DNA of 64,000 bases from Desulfovibrio subterraneus. GTDB lineage: Bacteria > Desulfobacterota > Desulfovibrionia > Desulfovibrionales > Desulfovibrionaceae. The stretch covers positions 152,941 to 216,940 of the forward strand of contig NZ_BLVO01000005.1 of assembly GCF_013340285.1 (NCBI RefSeq). The letters run 5' to 3'. Below, one piece after another: positions 52,008-60,763 of this stretch. Each line of letters opens with the position of its first letter. Within the stretch, counting starts at the first letter, position 1. A program made the translations under genes and the position numbers. The notes below the pieces were generated by a model that was not told the origin of the DNA, searched no databases, and was given only the letters and a program-made list of their open reading frames with translations.

Positions 52008-53486
52008 ATGTATTTTAAGCAAAAAGATAGAGTCATGTTTAGGGATTATGGGGAGTTTGGCTATATTGTTGATAATAAAATCTTTGGATACAAAGCGAAG
52101 GTCGGCGATGATCGTGATGTGGGTGATAAAGTATTGTCAAAGAGTGCTTCTGTGTTTTTCTCTGTTTTGAGTAAAGAACCTCAAAGTTTTGAAATAATTG
52201 TTAGAAAAATTTGTTCCATATTTTCAGATGTTGATATTGACGTAATTAAAGAGGATGCTGCGGAGTTTTATGAAGTCCTAGAAAAAGATGGTTTTATTGT
52301 TTCTGGAAAAACATTTGAAGATTGCAAAAATAGTGATGTTAAATTTTCGTATAATATTTGCATTTCAGAAAATATAAATGATGGATATTCTTCTAATGCT
52401 GTTTATCCTGAAATTACTTCTAGAGAATTTATAGAGCGATATTTGGATGGTGTTCCAAATTTAACAAGTTTGCATGTAGAAATTACAAGTAGATGCAACG
52501 AAAGATGTGTGCATTGCTATATTCCACATGAATACAAGGTCAGAGATATCGATGATGATGTTTTTTTTGATATATTAGATCAGTGTAGGGATATGAGAGT
52601 TCTTCATATCACATTGAGCGGTGGAGAGCCTATGTTGCATGGCAGTTTTTTAGATTTTCTCAAAAAAACTAGAGAGATTGGTTTGTCTGTAAACATACTT
52701 AGTAACTTAACACTGCTTGACGATGAAATAATAAGTGAGATGGCTAAGAATCCACTGTTGAGTATTCAGGTGTCACTGTATTCTATGGATCCTGATATCC
52801 ATGATAGTGTGACATGTGTAAAGGGTAGCTATTCAAAGACAAAGGATTCAATTCTAAAAATTGTTGCGAATAATATCCCTTTACAGATTAGTTGTCCTGT
52901 ATTGGTAAATAATGTAGAGTGTTATAAAGACGTTGTGAGGTGGGCTGAGGGGATGAATGTGTATGTTGTTACTGATAATGTAATAATAGCGCAGTACAAT
53001 AACGATGTTAAAAATTTGAATTATAGGTTGAATAATCGTGACGTAGATAAGATTATCAAAGATAAATCAGGTAGTGGTGATAAATATTTTCAGAGGATGA
53101 GAGAGGAGGTTGCAAAAAAAAAGACTTCTTTGCCAACTGATTATATTTGTAGTGTTTGCAATTCCTCTTTGTGTATATCTGAAAATGGAAGTGTTTATCC
53201 TTGTGCTGGCTGGCAAGGTTGCGTCGTTGGTAATGTGAATGAATCTTCGATTAGTGATATTTGGAGATCTTCAGATAAAGTTATATATCTAAGGGGATTG
53301 CGGAGGAGTGATTTCCCAAGGTGTCTGGAGTGCGAATACAAAGATTTCTGTACTATGTGTATGGTCAGAAATGCGAATGAGAGTCCAACTGGTGACTTGT
53401 TTGAAATTAATGAATATTTTTGTAACATCGCGAGATTGAATAAGAAAGTGTATACTGACTGGCAGGATGGACAAGAAGGTGCATAG
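52008..53486 (+). CDS. Radical SAM/SPASM peptide maturase with N-terminal RRE
   Basis: 492 aa from ATG 52008 (CAGGTG upstream). ATG 51918 and a frame from 51873 exist but lie on or before the attenuator. The N-terminal ~105 residues resemble a PqqD-like RiPP recognition element (DRVMFRDYGEFGYIVDN, VLSKSASVFFSVLS, EFYEVLEKDGFIVSG). The radical SAM motif is C163-x3-C167-x2-C170 (CNERCVHC), with LSGGEP. The C-terminal SPASM region carries many Cys (ICSVCNSSLC, YPCAGWQGC, CLECEYKDFCTMC) for auxiliary clusters. Such enzymes install thioether or C-C links in the neighbouring precursor. Strongly AT-rich, so probably acquired. Confidence 0.88.
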   Translation: MYFKQKDRVMFRDYGEFGYIVDNKIFGYKAKVGDDRDVGDKVLSKSASVFFSVLSKEPQSFEIIVRKICSIFSDVDIDVIKEDAAEFYEVLEKDGFIVSGKTFEDCKNSDVKFSYNICISENINDGYSSNAVYPEITSREFIERYLDGVPNLTSLHVEITSRCNERCVHCYIPHEYKVRDIDDDVFFDILDQCRDMRVLHITLSGGEPMLHGSFLDFLKKTREIGLSVNILSNLTLLDDEIISEMAKNPLLSIQVSLYSMDPDIHDSVTCVKGSYSKTKDSILKIVANNIPLQISCPVLVNNVECYKDVVRWAEGMNVYVVTDNVIIAQYNNDVKNLNYRLNNRDVDKIIKDKSGSGDKYFQRMREEVAKKKTSLPTDYICSVCNSSLCISENGSVYPCAGWQGCVVGNVNESSISDIWRSSDKVIYLRGLRRSDFPRCLECEYKDFCTMCMVRNANESPTGDLFEINEYFCNIARLNKKVYTDWQDGQEGA

Positions 53487-53683
53487 CCTAAATGCAAGGG
53501 AAGGGGCATGAGTTGTCTGCAGTTCATCTCGGTTGCGACTTCTTCTTCACATCCCCGCCACATTCCCCCTTGCTCTTCCCCCCGAAACAGGCAAGAAGGA
53601 CTCCAGAATAGTGTGTGGCGTTGCAACCTGTGTTGCCGCGCCACCCCCAACCACACACGACAACTAATCCCATGGAGTTTCCC

Positions 53684-54022
53684 ATGCCTGTAGTATGCAA
53701 CGAAGCGTTTGGTGATGTTTTCTTCGGTGTTGAAAGTGACGGTGCCGAAACCTGCACTATCCAGAACACAAAGGCCGTGCTGCCCGAAGGCATTTTCTCG
53801 GCCATGGCAGAAATGCTGCTCGTGAACGCCGATATCAAGTTTGAAACCGCCTCCTCGCAGTATGCCTTCCGCTTCACCAGAGCGGCAAAGGAATGCACCG
53901 CGAGCCTTGCCGACAAGAGCAAGGGCGGCGAAGAATGGATCTCCGGTAGCTGGGAAGATTCCATAGAGTTCTGGGAAATGCTCGAAGAACTCGCCGAGCA
54001 GTCTGAAGAAGTCGCCGAATAA
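53684..54022 (+). CDS. Conserved acidic hypothetical protein
   Basis: A 112-aa protein starting at ATG 53684 (GGAG upstream). Acidic, with a Glu-rich C-terminal helix (EWISGSWEDSIEFWEMLEEL). Codon use is like the GC-rich backbone, unlike the RiPP genes 200 bp before it, so it is probably not part of that system. No family recognised. Confidence 0.6.
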   Translation: MPVVCNEAFGDVFFGVESDGAETCTIQNTKAVLPEGIFSAMAEMLLVNADIKFETASSQYAFRFTRAAKECTASLADKSKGGEEWISGSWEDSIEFWEMLEELAEQSEEVAE

Positions 54023-54577
54023 CACGTCTTTTGCGCGGGCGATCCCGTTTCTTTGCTGGCAGGGCCATATGCCTTGCCATACCGGAGAAACCAGAGGGAC
54101 GCCCGCGTTTGCTTTGCCCGCCAGCATATTCCGACAACTATGACAGGCCGTACGTGCCTGCTCGTCTGTATCTGGCAGCCTCGTCTTGTCATCATACTGC
54201 CCCGTACGATTTTTGCTTTCTGACTTCTCCGGCCTGCGAGCTGATCGCAACGGTATTCTACATCTATATATAATAGGGGCAGACCACAGGTTGTTTGCAG
54301 ATAGGGGGGGCTGTTTTTGTCCAGCCAGTGCGCTGTATCCTGCTTGTCTGGTAACTATGAGCTGATCATTGGATGCTCGGTGACTATCGAATGTTCATTT
54401 GCCGAGCGTCTGGCACCATCCGGTAACTGCAGCCGTACCTGTTCCGGCTAGTTTGCAAGACTCTGTACGGTGCTGCATCCGGCAGTGCCATGCCCGGTCG
54501 CGCATCCTCACTGTTCGTTCCTTCCCGTTCGTCCCATCCCCGTTGCGCAGGCTTTGGCAGTGGGCTATCATGCCCGG
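54023..54577. other. Gene-free stretch
   Basis: About 550 bp with no credible ORF or RNA gene. Composition is mixed; weak echoes of the TCTGGTAACT/TCCGGTAACT type at 54340-54440 may be a decayed tandem array. Confidence 0.3.
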
Positions 54578-54814
54578 ATGCTGGTAATAAAATGTGCGGC
54601 ATGCCGCAGAAAGTTGTGGAAGTATTTCAAGATAGGCAAGGGCGAGGTGCTGCGCTGCCACAAGGACAGGATAACCAAACTGTATGAAATGGAAGAACGC
54701 GACGGCAAAGTCTGGTGCCTGTGCGGCAAGCCCGTAGGCATAGACAAGGGCGGACATTTCAGCATGATACGCAATGCCTTTACCTACGCCGGGACCAAGG
54801 ATCCGAAAAAATGA
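54578..54814 (+). CDS. Small zinc-ribbon hypothetical protein
   Basis: A 78-aa protein from ATG 54578. CAACRRKLWKYFKIGKG and a later RCH, then WCLCGKPVG give four or more Cys in an arrangement typical of a zinc ribbon. Basic elsewhere, so it may bind nucleic acid. No named family. A hairpin (54816-54853) follows. Confidence 0.6.
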   Translation: MLVIKCAACRRKLWKYFKIGKGEVLRCHKDRITKLYEMEERDGKVWCLCGKPVGIDKGGHFSMIRNAFTYAGTKDPKK

Positions 54815-54815
54815 T

Positions 54816-54853
54816 ACCCCCTTGCTAAATACTGCCAAATGGCGCAAGGGGGT
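54816..54853. terminator. Hairpin after zinc-ribbon gene
   Basis: ACCCCCTTGC / GCAAGGGGGT arms around an 18-base centre; no T-run, so termination is uncertain. Confidence 0.45.
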
Positions 54854-54956
54854 GGGTGTCCGAGGCTGCTGCCTCCGGCCTTCCGCCGTGGAAGCACCGG
54901 ACGTGGCGTCACACTGAAACCAGCAATGCGCAACCCGTAACGGGACCACAAGGATC

Positions 54957-56393
54957 ATGCAGCATATTCTTGTAGCAACGGATGATCAGGCCGCCACCAA
55001 GGCCATTGTACGCAGCTTTTCGTCTCAGGCGGAGACCAGTGTCGTGCGCCATCCGGACGACCTGAAACCGGCGCTGGCCAAGCGCCCGTACGACGTCATC
55101 TTTGCCGACATGGCATGGATCGACCGCTCGCCCGAGCGCAGCTTCGATACCATCCGCACGGCATTACGTTCCCTGTGGGCCATGGCTCCCAACCTTGAGA
55201 TTATCGTGCTCACGGCGCAGGAAAATATCCGCGAGGCGGTGAAGTCCGTGCGCGCCGGTGCCGACAACTATCTCACCTATCCCGTAACGGCGGAAGAAGC
55301 ATCTTATGTTCTGGAAAGCCTGCGCGAATCGCGCATGATGCAGACAGAACTGGAATATCTGCGCTCCGCCGAGCATTCATCTGCGCTCATTCCCCTGCAG
55401 CAGGTGAAAAGTCCGGTCATGCAGGCCGTATTCGATAAGGTGCGGCGCGTGGCGCAGGCCAATACCACCGTGCTGCTCACGGGGGAGACAGGCACAGGCA
55501 AGGGCGTGCTTGCCAAGCTTATCCATGCCCAGAGCAACCGTGCCAGCGGGCCCTTCATGGGCGTGCACTGCGGAGCCATTCCCGAAACGCTGGTGGAAAG
55601 CGAACTCTTCGGCCATGAAAAGGGCGCATTCACCGGTGCCAGCAAACGCAAGCCAGGGCGGTTTGAAGTGGCCGCCAAAGGCACCATCTTTCTGGATGAA
55701 ATAGGCACCATATCCCAGCCCACGCAGGTGCGCCTGCTGCAGGTGCTGCAGGACAAGGTGTTCCAGCGTGTGGGCGGCGTGGTGGATATTCCCATGGAAG
55801 CCCGCATAGTGGCTGCCAGCAACGTGGATCTTGAGGAACTGGTACGCAAAGGCGAGTTCCGTGCCGACCTGCTGTTCCGTCTGAACGTCTTTCCCATCCG
55901 TGTGCCGTCTCTGCGCGACCGCCGTGAAGATATTCCCCTGCTGGCAGAAATGTTCCTCCAGCGCCTGCGTCAGCAGTACATGAAAAAGATAGAAGGGCTG
56001 CACCCCGATGTGCTGGACGCGTTCCAGTCCTACCCGTGGCCGGGCAATATCCGCGAACTGGAAAACCTGATGGAGCGCGCCTACATTCTGGAAACCTCGC
56101 ACATGCTCTCGCCGGACAACTTTCCGCCGGATCTTTTTGTGGGCGGCGCGCCCCTTGCCAACGTTTCGCTCGACCTTTCGCTGCCGCTTTCAGAGGTGCG
56201 CAATCAGGCCAAGGAACACGCCCAGCGCCGCTACATAGAAGAACTTATCGCCGAATGTCGCGGCAAGGTGAACCTTACCGCCGAGCGCGCCGGCATTACC
56301 ACGCGTCAGCTCAGAAAACTGCTGTGTCGCTATGGTATCGATAAGTCTCGGTATAAGCCGGTAAAAAACGGAATAAAAAGTGCCGATATTTAA
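54957..56393 (+). CDS. Sigma54-dependent response regulator (NtrC type) with atypical receiver
   Basis: A 478-aa protein. The receiver (residues 1-120) has D9-D10 and the acceptor D51 (VIFADMAW), but the usual Lys is replaced (DNYLTYPV instead of ...TKPV), so phosphorylation control may differ. The AAA+ domain has GETGTGKGVLAKLIHA, GHEKGAFTGA (sigma54 loop) and TIFLDEIGTI. The C-terminal Fis-type helix-turn-helix (VNLTAERAGITTRQLRKLLC) completes it. It lies upstream of the aminomutase cluster, whose promoter is a clear -24/-12 element. Confidence 0.95.
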   Translation: MQHILVATDDQAATKAIVRSFSSQAETSVVRHPDDLKPALAKRPYDVIFADMAWIDRSPERSFDTIRTALRSLWAMAPNLEIIVLTAQENIREAVKSVRAGADNYLTYPVTAEEASYVLESLRESRMMQTELEYLRSAEHSSALIPLQQVKSPVMQAVFDKVRRVAQANTTVLLTGETGTGKGVLAKLIHAQSNRASGPFMGVHCGAIPETLVESELFGHEKGAFTGASKRKPGRFEVAAKGTIFLDEIGTISQPTQVRLLQVLQDKVFQRVGGVVDIPMEARIVAASNVDLEELVRKGEFRADLLFRLNVFPIRVPSLRDRREDIPLLAEMFLQRLRQQYMKKIEGLHPDVLDAFQSYPWPGNIRELENLMERAYILETSHMLSPDNFPPDLFVGGAPLANVSLDLSLPLSEVRNQAKEHAQRRYIEELIAECRGKVNLTAERAGITTRQLRKLLCRYGIDKSRYKPVKNGIKSADI

Positions 56394-56483
56394 GAAGCGG
56401 AACATATCATTCCGCATCGTTTGCTAGATCAAATCTAGATTTCAAGCGCGATCATCAATACGGGCCATAGAGGGTACAATATT

Positions 56484-56514
56484 AGCGGAACTTCATGTTC
56501 CGCTTTTTATTTTG
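56484..56514 (+). terminator. Terminator after the response regulator
   Basis: AGCGGAAC / GTTCCGCT stem, TTCAT loop, then TTTTATTTT; about 90 bp beyond the stop. Confidence 0.85.
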
Positions 56515-56556
56515 CCGTATGTTGAAATTATCATACATATCATCCGGTTAATGTGT

Positions 56557-56573
56557 TGGCATGTGAGTTGCTG
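56557..56573 (+). promoter_or_regulatory. Sigma54 (-24/-12) promoter of the aminomutase cluster
   Basis: TGGCATGTGAGTTGCT: GG 56558-56559 and GC 56570-56571 with exactly 10 bases between, close to the TGGCAC-N5-TTGC consensus. Transcription would start near 56583, 80 bp before the kamA start. Confidence 0.8.
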
Positions 56574-56664
56574 ATGGGAACTCGTATTCTGCCATATTGC
56601 ATGAAAACGCAGGGCCAAGGCAGACTTGTAACGGCCCTTCGAAATACCCAATCTGGAGATCGCT

Positions 56665-58002
56665 GTGAGTAGCAACATAGCCGAAATTGAACAGTCTCCC
56701 ATGGAGCCTCCCTCTTTACTCGGAGTGCAGAATCATTCCGTGTACTCTGACATATCCTTCCCTGTCGGCATGCGATTTGCCGTTGAAAAGGAACTCCCCC
56801 CGGCTTTTGCTATCAGTGAGCGTTCGGACGCCTTCCGCAGACGCTTTTATCCCGAAGTAAATCTCAAGACGTGGTGTGACTGGCACTGGCAGTATGCAAA
56901 CCGCATTACCTCGCTGGAACAGCTGGGCACCATGCTCTCTCTTTCGCCTGACGAACTGGATGCAGGTACCGGCCTTGCGGCGTTGCCCTTTGCCGTTACT
57001 CCCTATTATGCCGCCCAGTTCGACCCTGCGAATCCGGCAGACCCCCTGCGCCGCACCATGGTACCCACCACTGCGGAATGGGATCTGAACCCCGGTGAAT
57101 CTGCAGACCCCCTTGGTGAAGACGGCCACAGCCCCGTTCCCGGTCTGGTGCATCGCTACCCCGACCGTGTGCTGTTCCTCGCAACGGATGCATGCTCGGC
57201 ATACTGCCGCTACTGCACCCGCTCCCGTCGCGTGGGCAAGCCCGGTTCCACCAGCACGGTGCGCAAGCGCTGGCCTGCCGCCATCGAATATATTGAAAAT
57301 CACCCCGAGGTGCGCGACGTGCTCATCTCCGGCGGCGATCCTCTGACCATGTCCGACGCAGCGCTGGACCATCTGCTCTCGCGCCTGCGCCGTATTCCCC
57401 ATATCGAAATCATCCGCATCGGGTCCAAGGCGCCCATTGTCATGCCCCAGCGAATCACCCCTTCGCTGCTGCGCGTGCTGCGCCGTTACCACCCGCTGCT
57501 CATGAGCATTCACTGCACGCACCCCGGCGAGCTGACCCCCGAAGCGACTGAAGCGCTCGGTCGTCTTGCCGATGCGGGCATTCCCCTCGGCAGCCAGACT
57601 GTGCTGCTCAAGGGCATTAACGACGATGTGCCGACCATGACCAAGCTGATGCAGGGCCTGCTCAAGACCCGTGTCCGCCCGTATTATCTGTACCATTGCG
57701 ACCCCGTGCAGGGTTCCGCGCACTTCCGCACCCACATCTTCAAGGGAGTGGATATTGTCCGCGGCATGCGCGGGCATACCACCGGCTACGCCATTCCCAC
57801 CTACGTTGTGGATGCCCCCGGAGGCGGCGGCAAGATTCCGCTCATGCCCGATTATGTGCAGGGATACGATGGTGAAGATCTGGTGCTGCGCAACTACGAG
57901 GGCAATCTGTACCGTTCGTACGACCCCGCCGCACCTGCTGCGCATGAATGCGGCGACTGCGGCAAGGGCTGCAGCGGTTGCAACGGAGGCTCTTCGTGTT
58001 AG
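56665..58002 (+). CDS. kamA: Lysine 2,3-aminomutase family radical SAM enzyme
   Basis: 445 aa from GTG 56665 (GGAG six bases upstream). The radical SAM cluster is C177-x3-C181-x2-C184 (CSAYCRYC), followed by SGGDPL. A PLP-binding Lys is expected near SQTVLLKGIND. The two Asp that hold the substrate epsilon-amino group in lysine 2,3-aminomutase are present in context (KGINDDV and YHCDPVQG), favouring lysine as substrate. The Cys-rich tail (CGDCGKGCSGCNGGSSC) probably supplies the zinc ligands. First gene of a five-gene operon, overlapping the next gene by 7 bp. Confidence 0.92.
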   Translation: MSSNIAEIEQSPMEPPSLLGVQNHSVYSDISFPVGMRFAVEKELPPAFAISERSDAFRRRFYPEVNLKTWCDWHWQYANRITSLEQLGTMLSLSPDELDAGTGLAALPFAVTPYYAAQFDPANPADPLRRTMVPTTAEWDLNPGESADPLGEDGHSPVPGLVHRYPDRVLFLATDACSAYCRYCTRSRRVGKPGSTSTVRKRWPAAIEYIENHPEVRDVLISGGDPLTMSDAALDHLLSRLRRIPHIEIIRIGSKAPIVMPQRITPSLLRVLRRYHPLLMSIHCTHPGELTPEATEALGRLADAGIPLGSQTVLLKGINDDVPTMTKLMQGLLKTRVRPYYLYHCDPVQGSAHFRTHIFKGVDIVRGMRGHTTGYAIPTYVVDAPGGGGKIPLMPDYVQGYDGEDLVLRNYEGNLYRSYDPAAPAAHECGDCGKGCSGCNGGSSC

Positions 58003-59033
58003 TCGGACTTACCTACGACCTGAAAGCCGATTATCTCGCCATGGGGTTTTCGGAAGAAGAAGCTGCTGAATTCGACAGCCCCGCGACTATCGAGGCCATC
58101 GAAGAGGCCCTTCAATCCCATGGCTTTCTGACAGAGCGCGTGGGCGCGTTGCCGAGTCTCGCGTCCGCGCTTCTGCAGGGGAAGCGGTGGGATATGGTGT
58201 TCAACATTGCGGAAGGTCTGCACGGGTTCGCCCGCGAGAGCCAGGTTCCCGCGTTGCTGGACTATTACAACATTCCCTGTGTGTTTTCAGACGCCATGAC
58301 GCTGGGCGTGTGCCTGCACAAGGGTATTACCAAGCATGTGGTGCGCGACAAGGGGGTTCCCACTGCGGACTTTGCCGTTGTGGAAGACGCGGAAGGTGCC
58401 TACGCGGTGAACCTGCCGTATCCCCTGTTCGTGAAGCCCGTGGCGGAAGGAACAGGCATCGGCGTGGGCGCTGCATCCAAGGTGCGCACCCGCGAAGAGC
58501 TGGTGGCTGCCTGCGAGCATGTGCTTGCACGGTATAACCAGCCTGCGCTGGTAGAGACCTTTCTCTCCGGCCGCGAACTGACCGTGGGTATTGTCGGCAC
58601 CGGCCGTAATGCCCGCGCGCTTGGCGCGCTTGAAGTGGTGTTTGCCTCTTCGGCGGAATCCGATGCCTACGGCTATGTGAACAAGGCGGAATACCTTGAT
58701 CGCATGCAGTATCATCTGGCTGAAGACGAAGTGGGGCGCTATGCCGCGCAGGTTGCGCTGGATGCATGGCGTGCGCTGGGCTGCCGCGACGGTGGCCGCG
58801 TGGACGTGCGGCTGGATGCCGACGGCGTGCCGAATTTCATCGAGGTAAACCCCCTTGCGGGGCTGCACCCTGTAAACTCCGACCTGCCTATCCTTTGCTA
58901 CAAGATGGGCATGACCTATCGGCAGCTTATCGGTGACATCATGGAATCAGCGCTGGAACGCACCGGTCTTGGCTCCATGCCTGTCTCCCCCGTCCATCAG
59001 GCCGGTGAATCCGCTGCGGAGGCGGTGCGCTAG
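57996..59033 (+). CDS. D-Ala-D-Ala-ligase-like ATP-grasp enzyme 1
   Basis: 345 aa from GTG 57996 (GGAGG upstream; start overlaps the kamA stop as GTGTTAG). ATP-grasp features of the Ddl group: NIAEGLHGFARESQVPALL (N-terminal lobe), YPLFVKPVAEGTGIGVGAAS (ATP lysine and loop), VDVRLDADGVPNFIEVNPLAGL (metal ligands). It should join an amino acid carboxylate to an amine with ATP. It is probably not the cell-wall ligase, given its operon and its close partner downstream. Its substrate may be beta-lysine or a product of it, by inference. Confidence 0.85.
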   Translation: MLVGLTYDLKADYLAMGFSEEEAAEFDSPATIEAIEEALQSHGFLTERVGALPSLASALLQGKRWDMVFNIAEGLHGFARESQVPALLDYYNIPCVFSDAMTLGVCLHKGITKHVVRDKGVPTADFAVVEDAEGAYAVNLPYPLFVKPVAEGTGIGVGAASKVRTREELVAACEHVLARYNQPALVETFLSGRELTVGIVGTGRNARALGALEVVFASSAESDAYGYVNKAEYLDRMQYHLAEDEVGRYAAQVALDAWRALGCRDGGRVDVRLDADGVPNFIEVNPLAGLHPVNSDLPILCYKMGMTYRQLIGDIMESALERTGLGSMPVSPVHQAGESAAEAVR

Positions 59034-59035
59034 CC

Positions 59036-60106
59036 ATGCGCGCCGCAGTCATACACAATGCTTTGAATGGAACACGACCCGATCAGGAAGACACGCTTGT
59101 GCAGGCCCGCGCCGTGCACGAAGCGCTTGTCTCGCTCGGCATCGGGTCGTCCATTCTGAGCATGTCGCTTGATCTGGAAGCCGCCCGCACAGAGCTGGCG
59201 GCCCTTTCCCCCGACATCATATTCAATCTTGTGGAAGAGCTGGCGGACGATATCCGCCTTGCGCCGCTCGCGCCGTCTCTTTTTGCGCACATGCGTCTGC
59301 CCTTTACCGGATCGGATGCACAGGCGCTCACTCTTTCCGGCGACAAGGTGCTGTGCAAGCGCATCCTTGATGCGGCCGGTATTCCTTCGCCCGCGTGGGT
59401 ATTGCCGGATGGCACCTGCGGCGGAATGGGGGCCGGCGGGAAGGCTGGCGGTCATGGCTTTGTGACGGGGCGCTATCTGTGCAAATCGGTACATGAGCAC
59501 GCCTCGCTGGGGCTTGATGAAGATTGCCTTGTGGATGCAACCACCGTGAAGGATGTGACAGACCGCCTTGCCGCCTGCATCGCACGGCACGGAGGACACT
59601 GGTTTGCGGAACGCTATGTGGACGGGCGTGAGTTCAACATTGCCATTATCGCTGGCGTGAATGGTGACGAACCGCAGGTGCTGCCTTTTGCGGAAATAGA
59701 GTTTCGCGATTTCGGCGCAGACAGGCCGAAGATAGTGGGCTATGCCGCCAAATGGGATGAAGACTGCTTCGAATACGTGAATACCGTGCGGCGGTTTGCT
59801 TTTCCCGAATCGGATGCGCCTTTGCTCGCCATGCTTGCATCCGCCACCAAAGCCTGCTGGCACGCTTTCGGGTTGGCCGGATACGCGCGTATAGACTATC
59901 GTGTGGACGGAGACGGTTCCGCAGAGCATCCTTTCGTGGCATATGTGATTGATGTGAATTCCAACCCGTGCATTGCGCCGGATGCAGGTCTTGCTGCTGC
60001 CGCCCACAGGGCAGGGCTGGACTATGCCGCGCTTATCAAACGAGTTGTTGATGCGGGACTGAACCAGACTACCGCACAGAATATTGTATACGCAGCAGGA
60101 AAATGA
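59036..60106 (+). CDS. D-Ala-D-Ala-ligase-like ATP-grasp enzyme 2
   Basis: A 356-aa protein starting 2 bp after the previous stop. Same fold as its neighbour but diverged: IIFNLVEELADDIRLAPLAP, LSGDKVLCKRILDAAGIPSPAW, HWFAERYVDGREFNIAI, and YVIDVNSNPCIAPDAGLA at the metal site. Two different ligases in a row suggest two successive amide bonds or two alternative acceptors. No peptidyl carrier or NRPS genes nearby. Confidence 0.85.
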   Translation: MRAAVIHNALNGTRPDQEDTLVQARAVHEALVSLGIGSSILSMSLDLEAARTELAALSPDIIFNLVEELADDIRLAPLAPSLFAHMRLPFTGSDAQALTLSGDKVLCKRILDAAGIPSPAWVLPDGTCGGMGAGGKAGGHGFVTGRYLCKSVHEHASLGLDEDCLVDATTVKDVTDRLAACIARHGGHWFAERYVDGREFNIAIIAGVNGDEPQVLPFAEIEFRDFGADRPKIVGYAAKWDEDCFEYVNTVRRFAFPESDAPLLAMLASATKACWHAFGLAGYARIDYRVDGDGSAEHPFVAYVIDVNSNPCIAPDAGLAAAAHRAGLDYAALIKRVVDAGLNQTTAQNIVYAAGK

Positions 60107-60107
60107 C

Positions 60108-60617
60108 ATGTCGGCAGAATCGTCCGTATTGCATATAGAAGCGGTAACGTACCGGGAAACGGTCAGGGAATCCGATGCCGCTGATGTGCGGCACATTGTC
60201 CATGCCACAGGCTTTTTCACACCCGATGAGGAAGATGTGGCAGAAGAGCTGGTGCTGGAACGTCTCGCGCAGGGTGAAGACAGCGGGTACTACTTTGTCT
60301 TTGCGGAACAGGATGGTACCGTGCTTGGCTACACCTGCTACGGCCCGACTCCCGCAACCGAAGGCACCTATGATCTCTACTGGATAGCCGTGGCCCCTGC
60401 CTGTCACCATATGGGCCTTGGCAAACGCCTGCTGGCCGTCACCGTGGATAAGGTGCGGGCCATGGAAGGGAGACTGCTGTTTGCAGAAACTTCCGGTATG
60501 GAGAAGTATGTTTCCACGCGCAGATTTTATGAGCGTACCGGCTTTACGGCAGAGGCGGTGCTCAAGGATTTTTACCGCCCGGGTGATGACAAGGTCATCT
60601 ACCGGCTGGAAGTGTAG
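60108..60617 (+). CDS. GNAT N-acetyltransferase of the aminomutase cluster
   Basis: 169 aa from ATG 60108 (AGGA upstream, 1 bp after the previous stop). Core GNAT motif: YDLYWIAVAPACHHMGLGKRLLAVTVDKVRA, which includes the acetyl-CoA loop, then YVSTRRFYERTGFTAEAVLKDF. In archaeal osmolyte synthesis lysine 2,3-aminomutase is followed by a beta-lysine acetyltransferase, so this could acetylate beta-lysine or a peptide of it. That is inferred from context only. Confidence 0.85.
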   Translation: MSAESSVLHIEAVTYRETVRESDAADVRHIVHATGFFTPDEEDVAEELVLERLAQGEDSGYYFVFAEQDGTVLGYTCYGPTPATEGTYDLYWIAVAPACHHMGLGKRLLAVTVDKVRAMEGRLLFAETSGMEKYVSTRRFYERTGFTAEAVLKDFYRPGDDKVIYRLEV

Positions 60618-60763
60618 GCAACGGCGGGGGATTGGTAGTGGCTTGTGTTCGCCGGAGTCGCAGGCAGGACAGGTAGTCCGTAAGGCCGGATGCGGCACAA
60701 TGCCATCCTTTACGGCCCGCCACCTGCCGGTAATGTTTTTACCCAGGTATGAAGGAAACGGCC

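Noticed and set aside
53487..54022. The acidic hypothetical gene as a third member of the RiPP locus
   Set aside because: About 200 bp separate it from the maturase, and its codon use is that of the GC-rich backbone rather than of the AT-rich RiPP genes.
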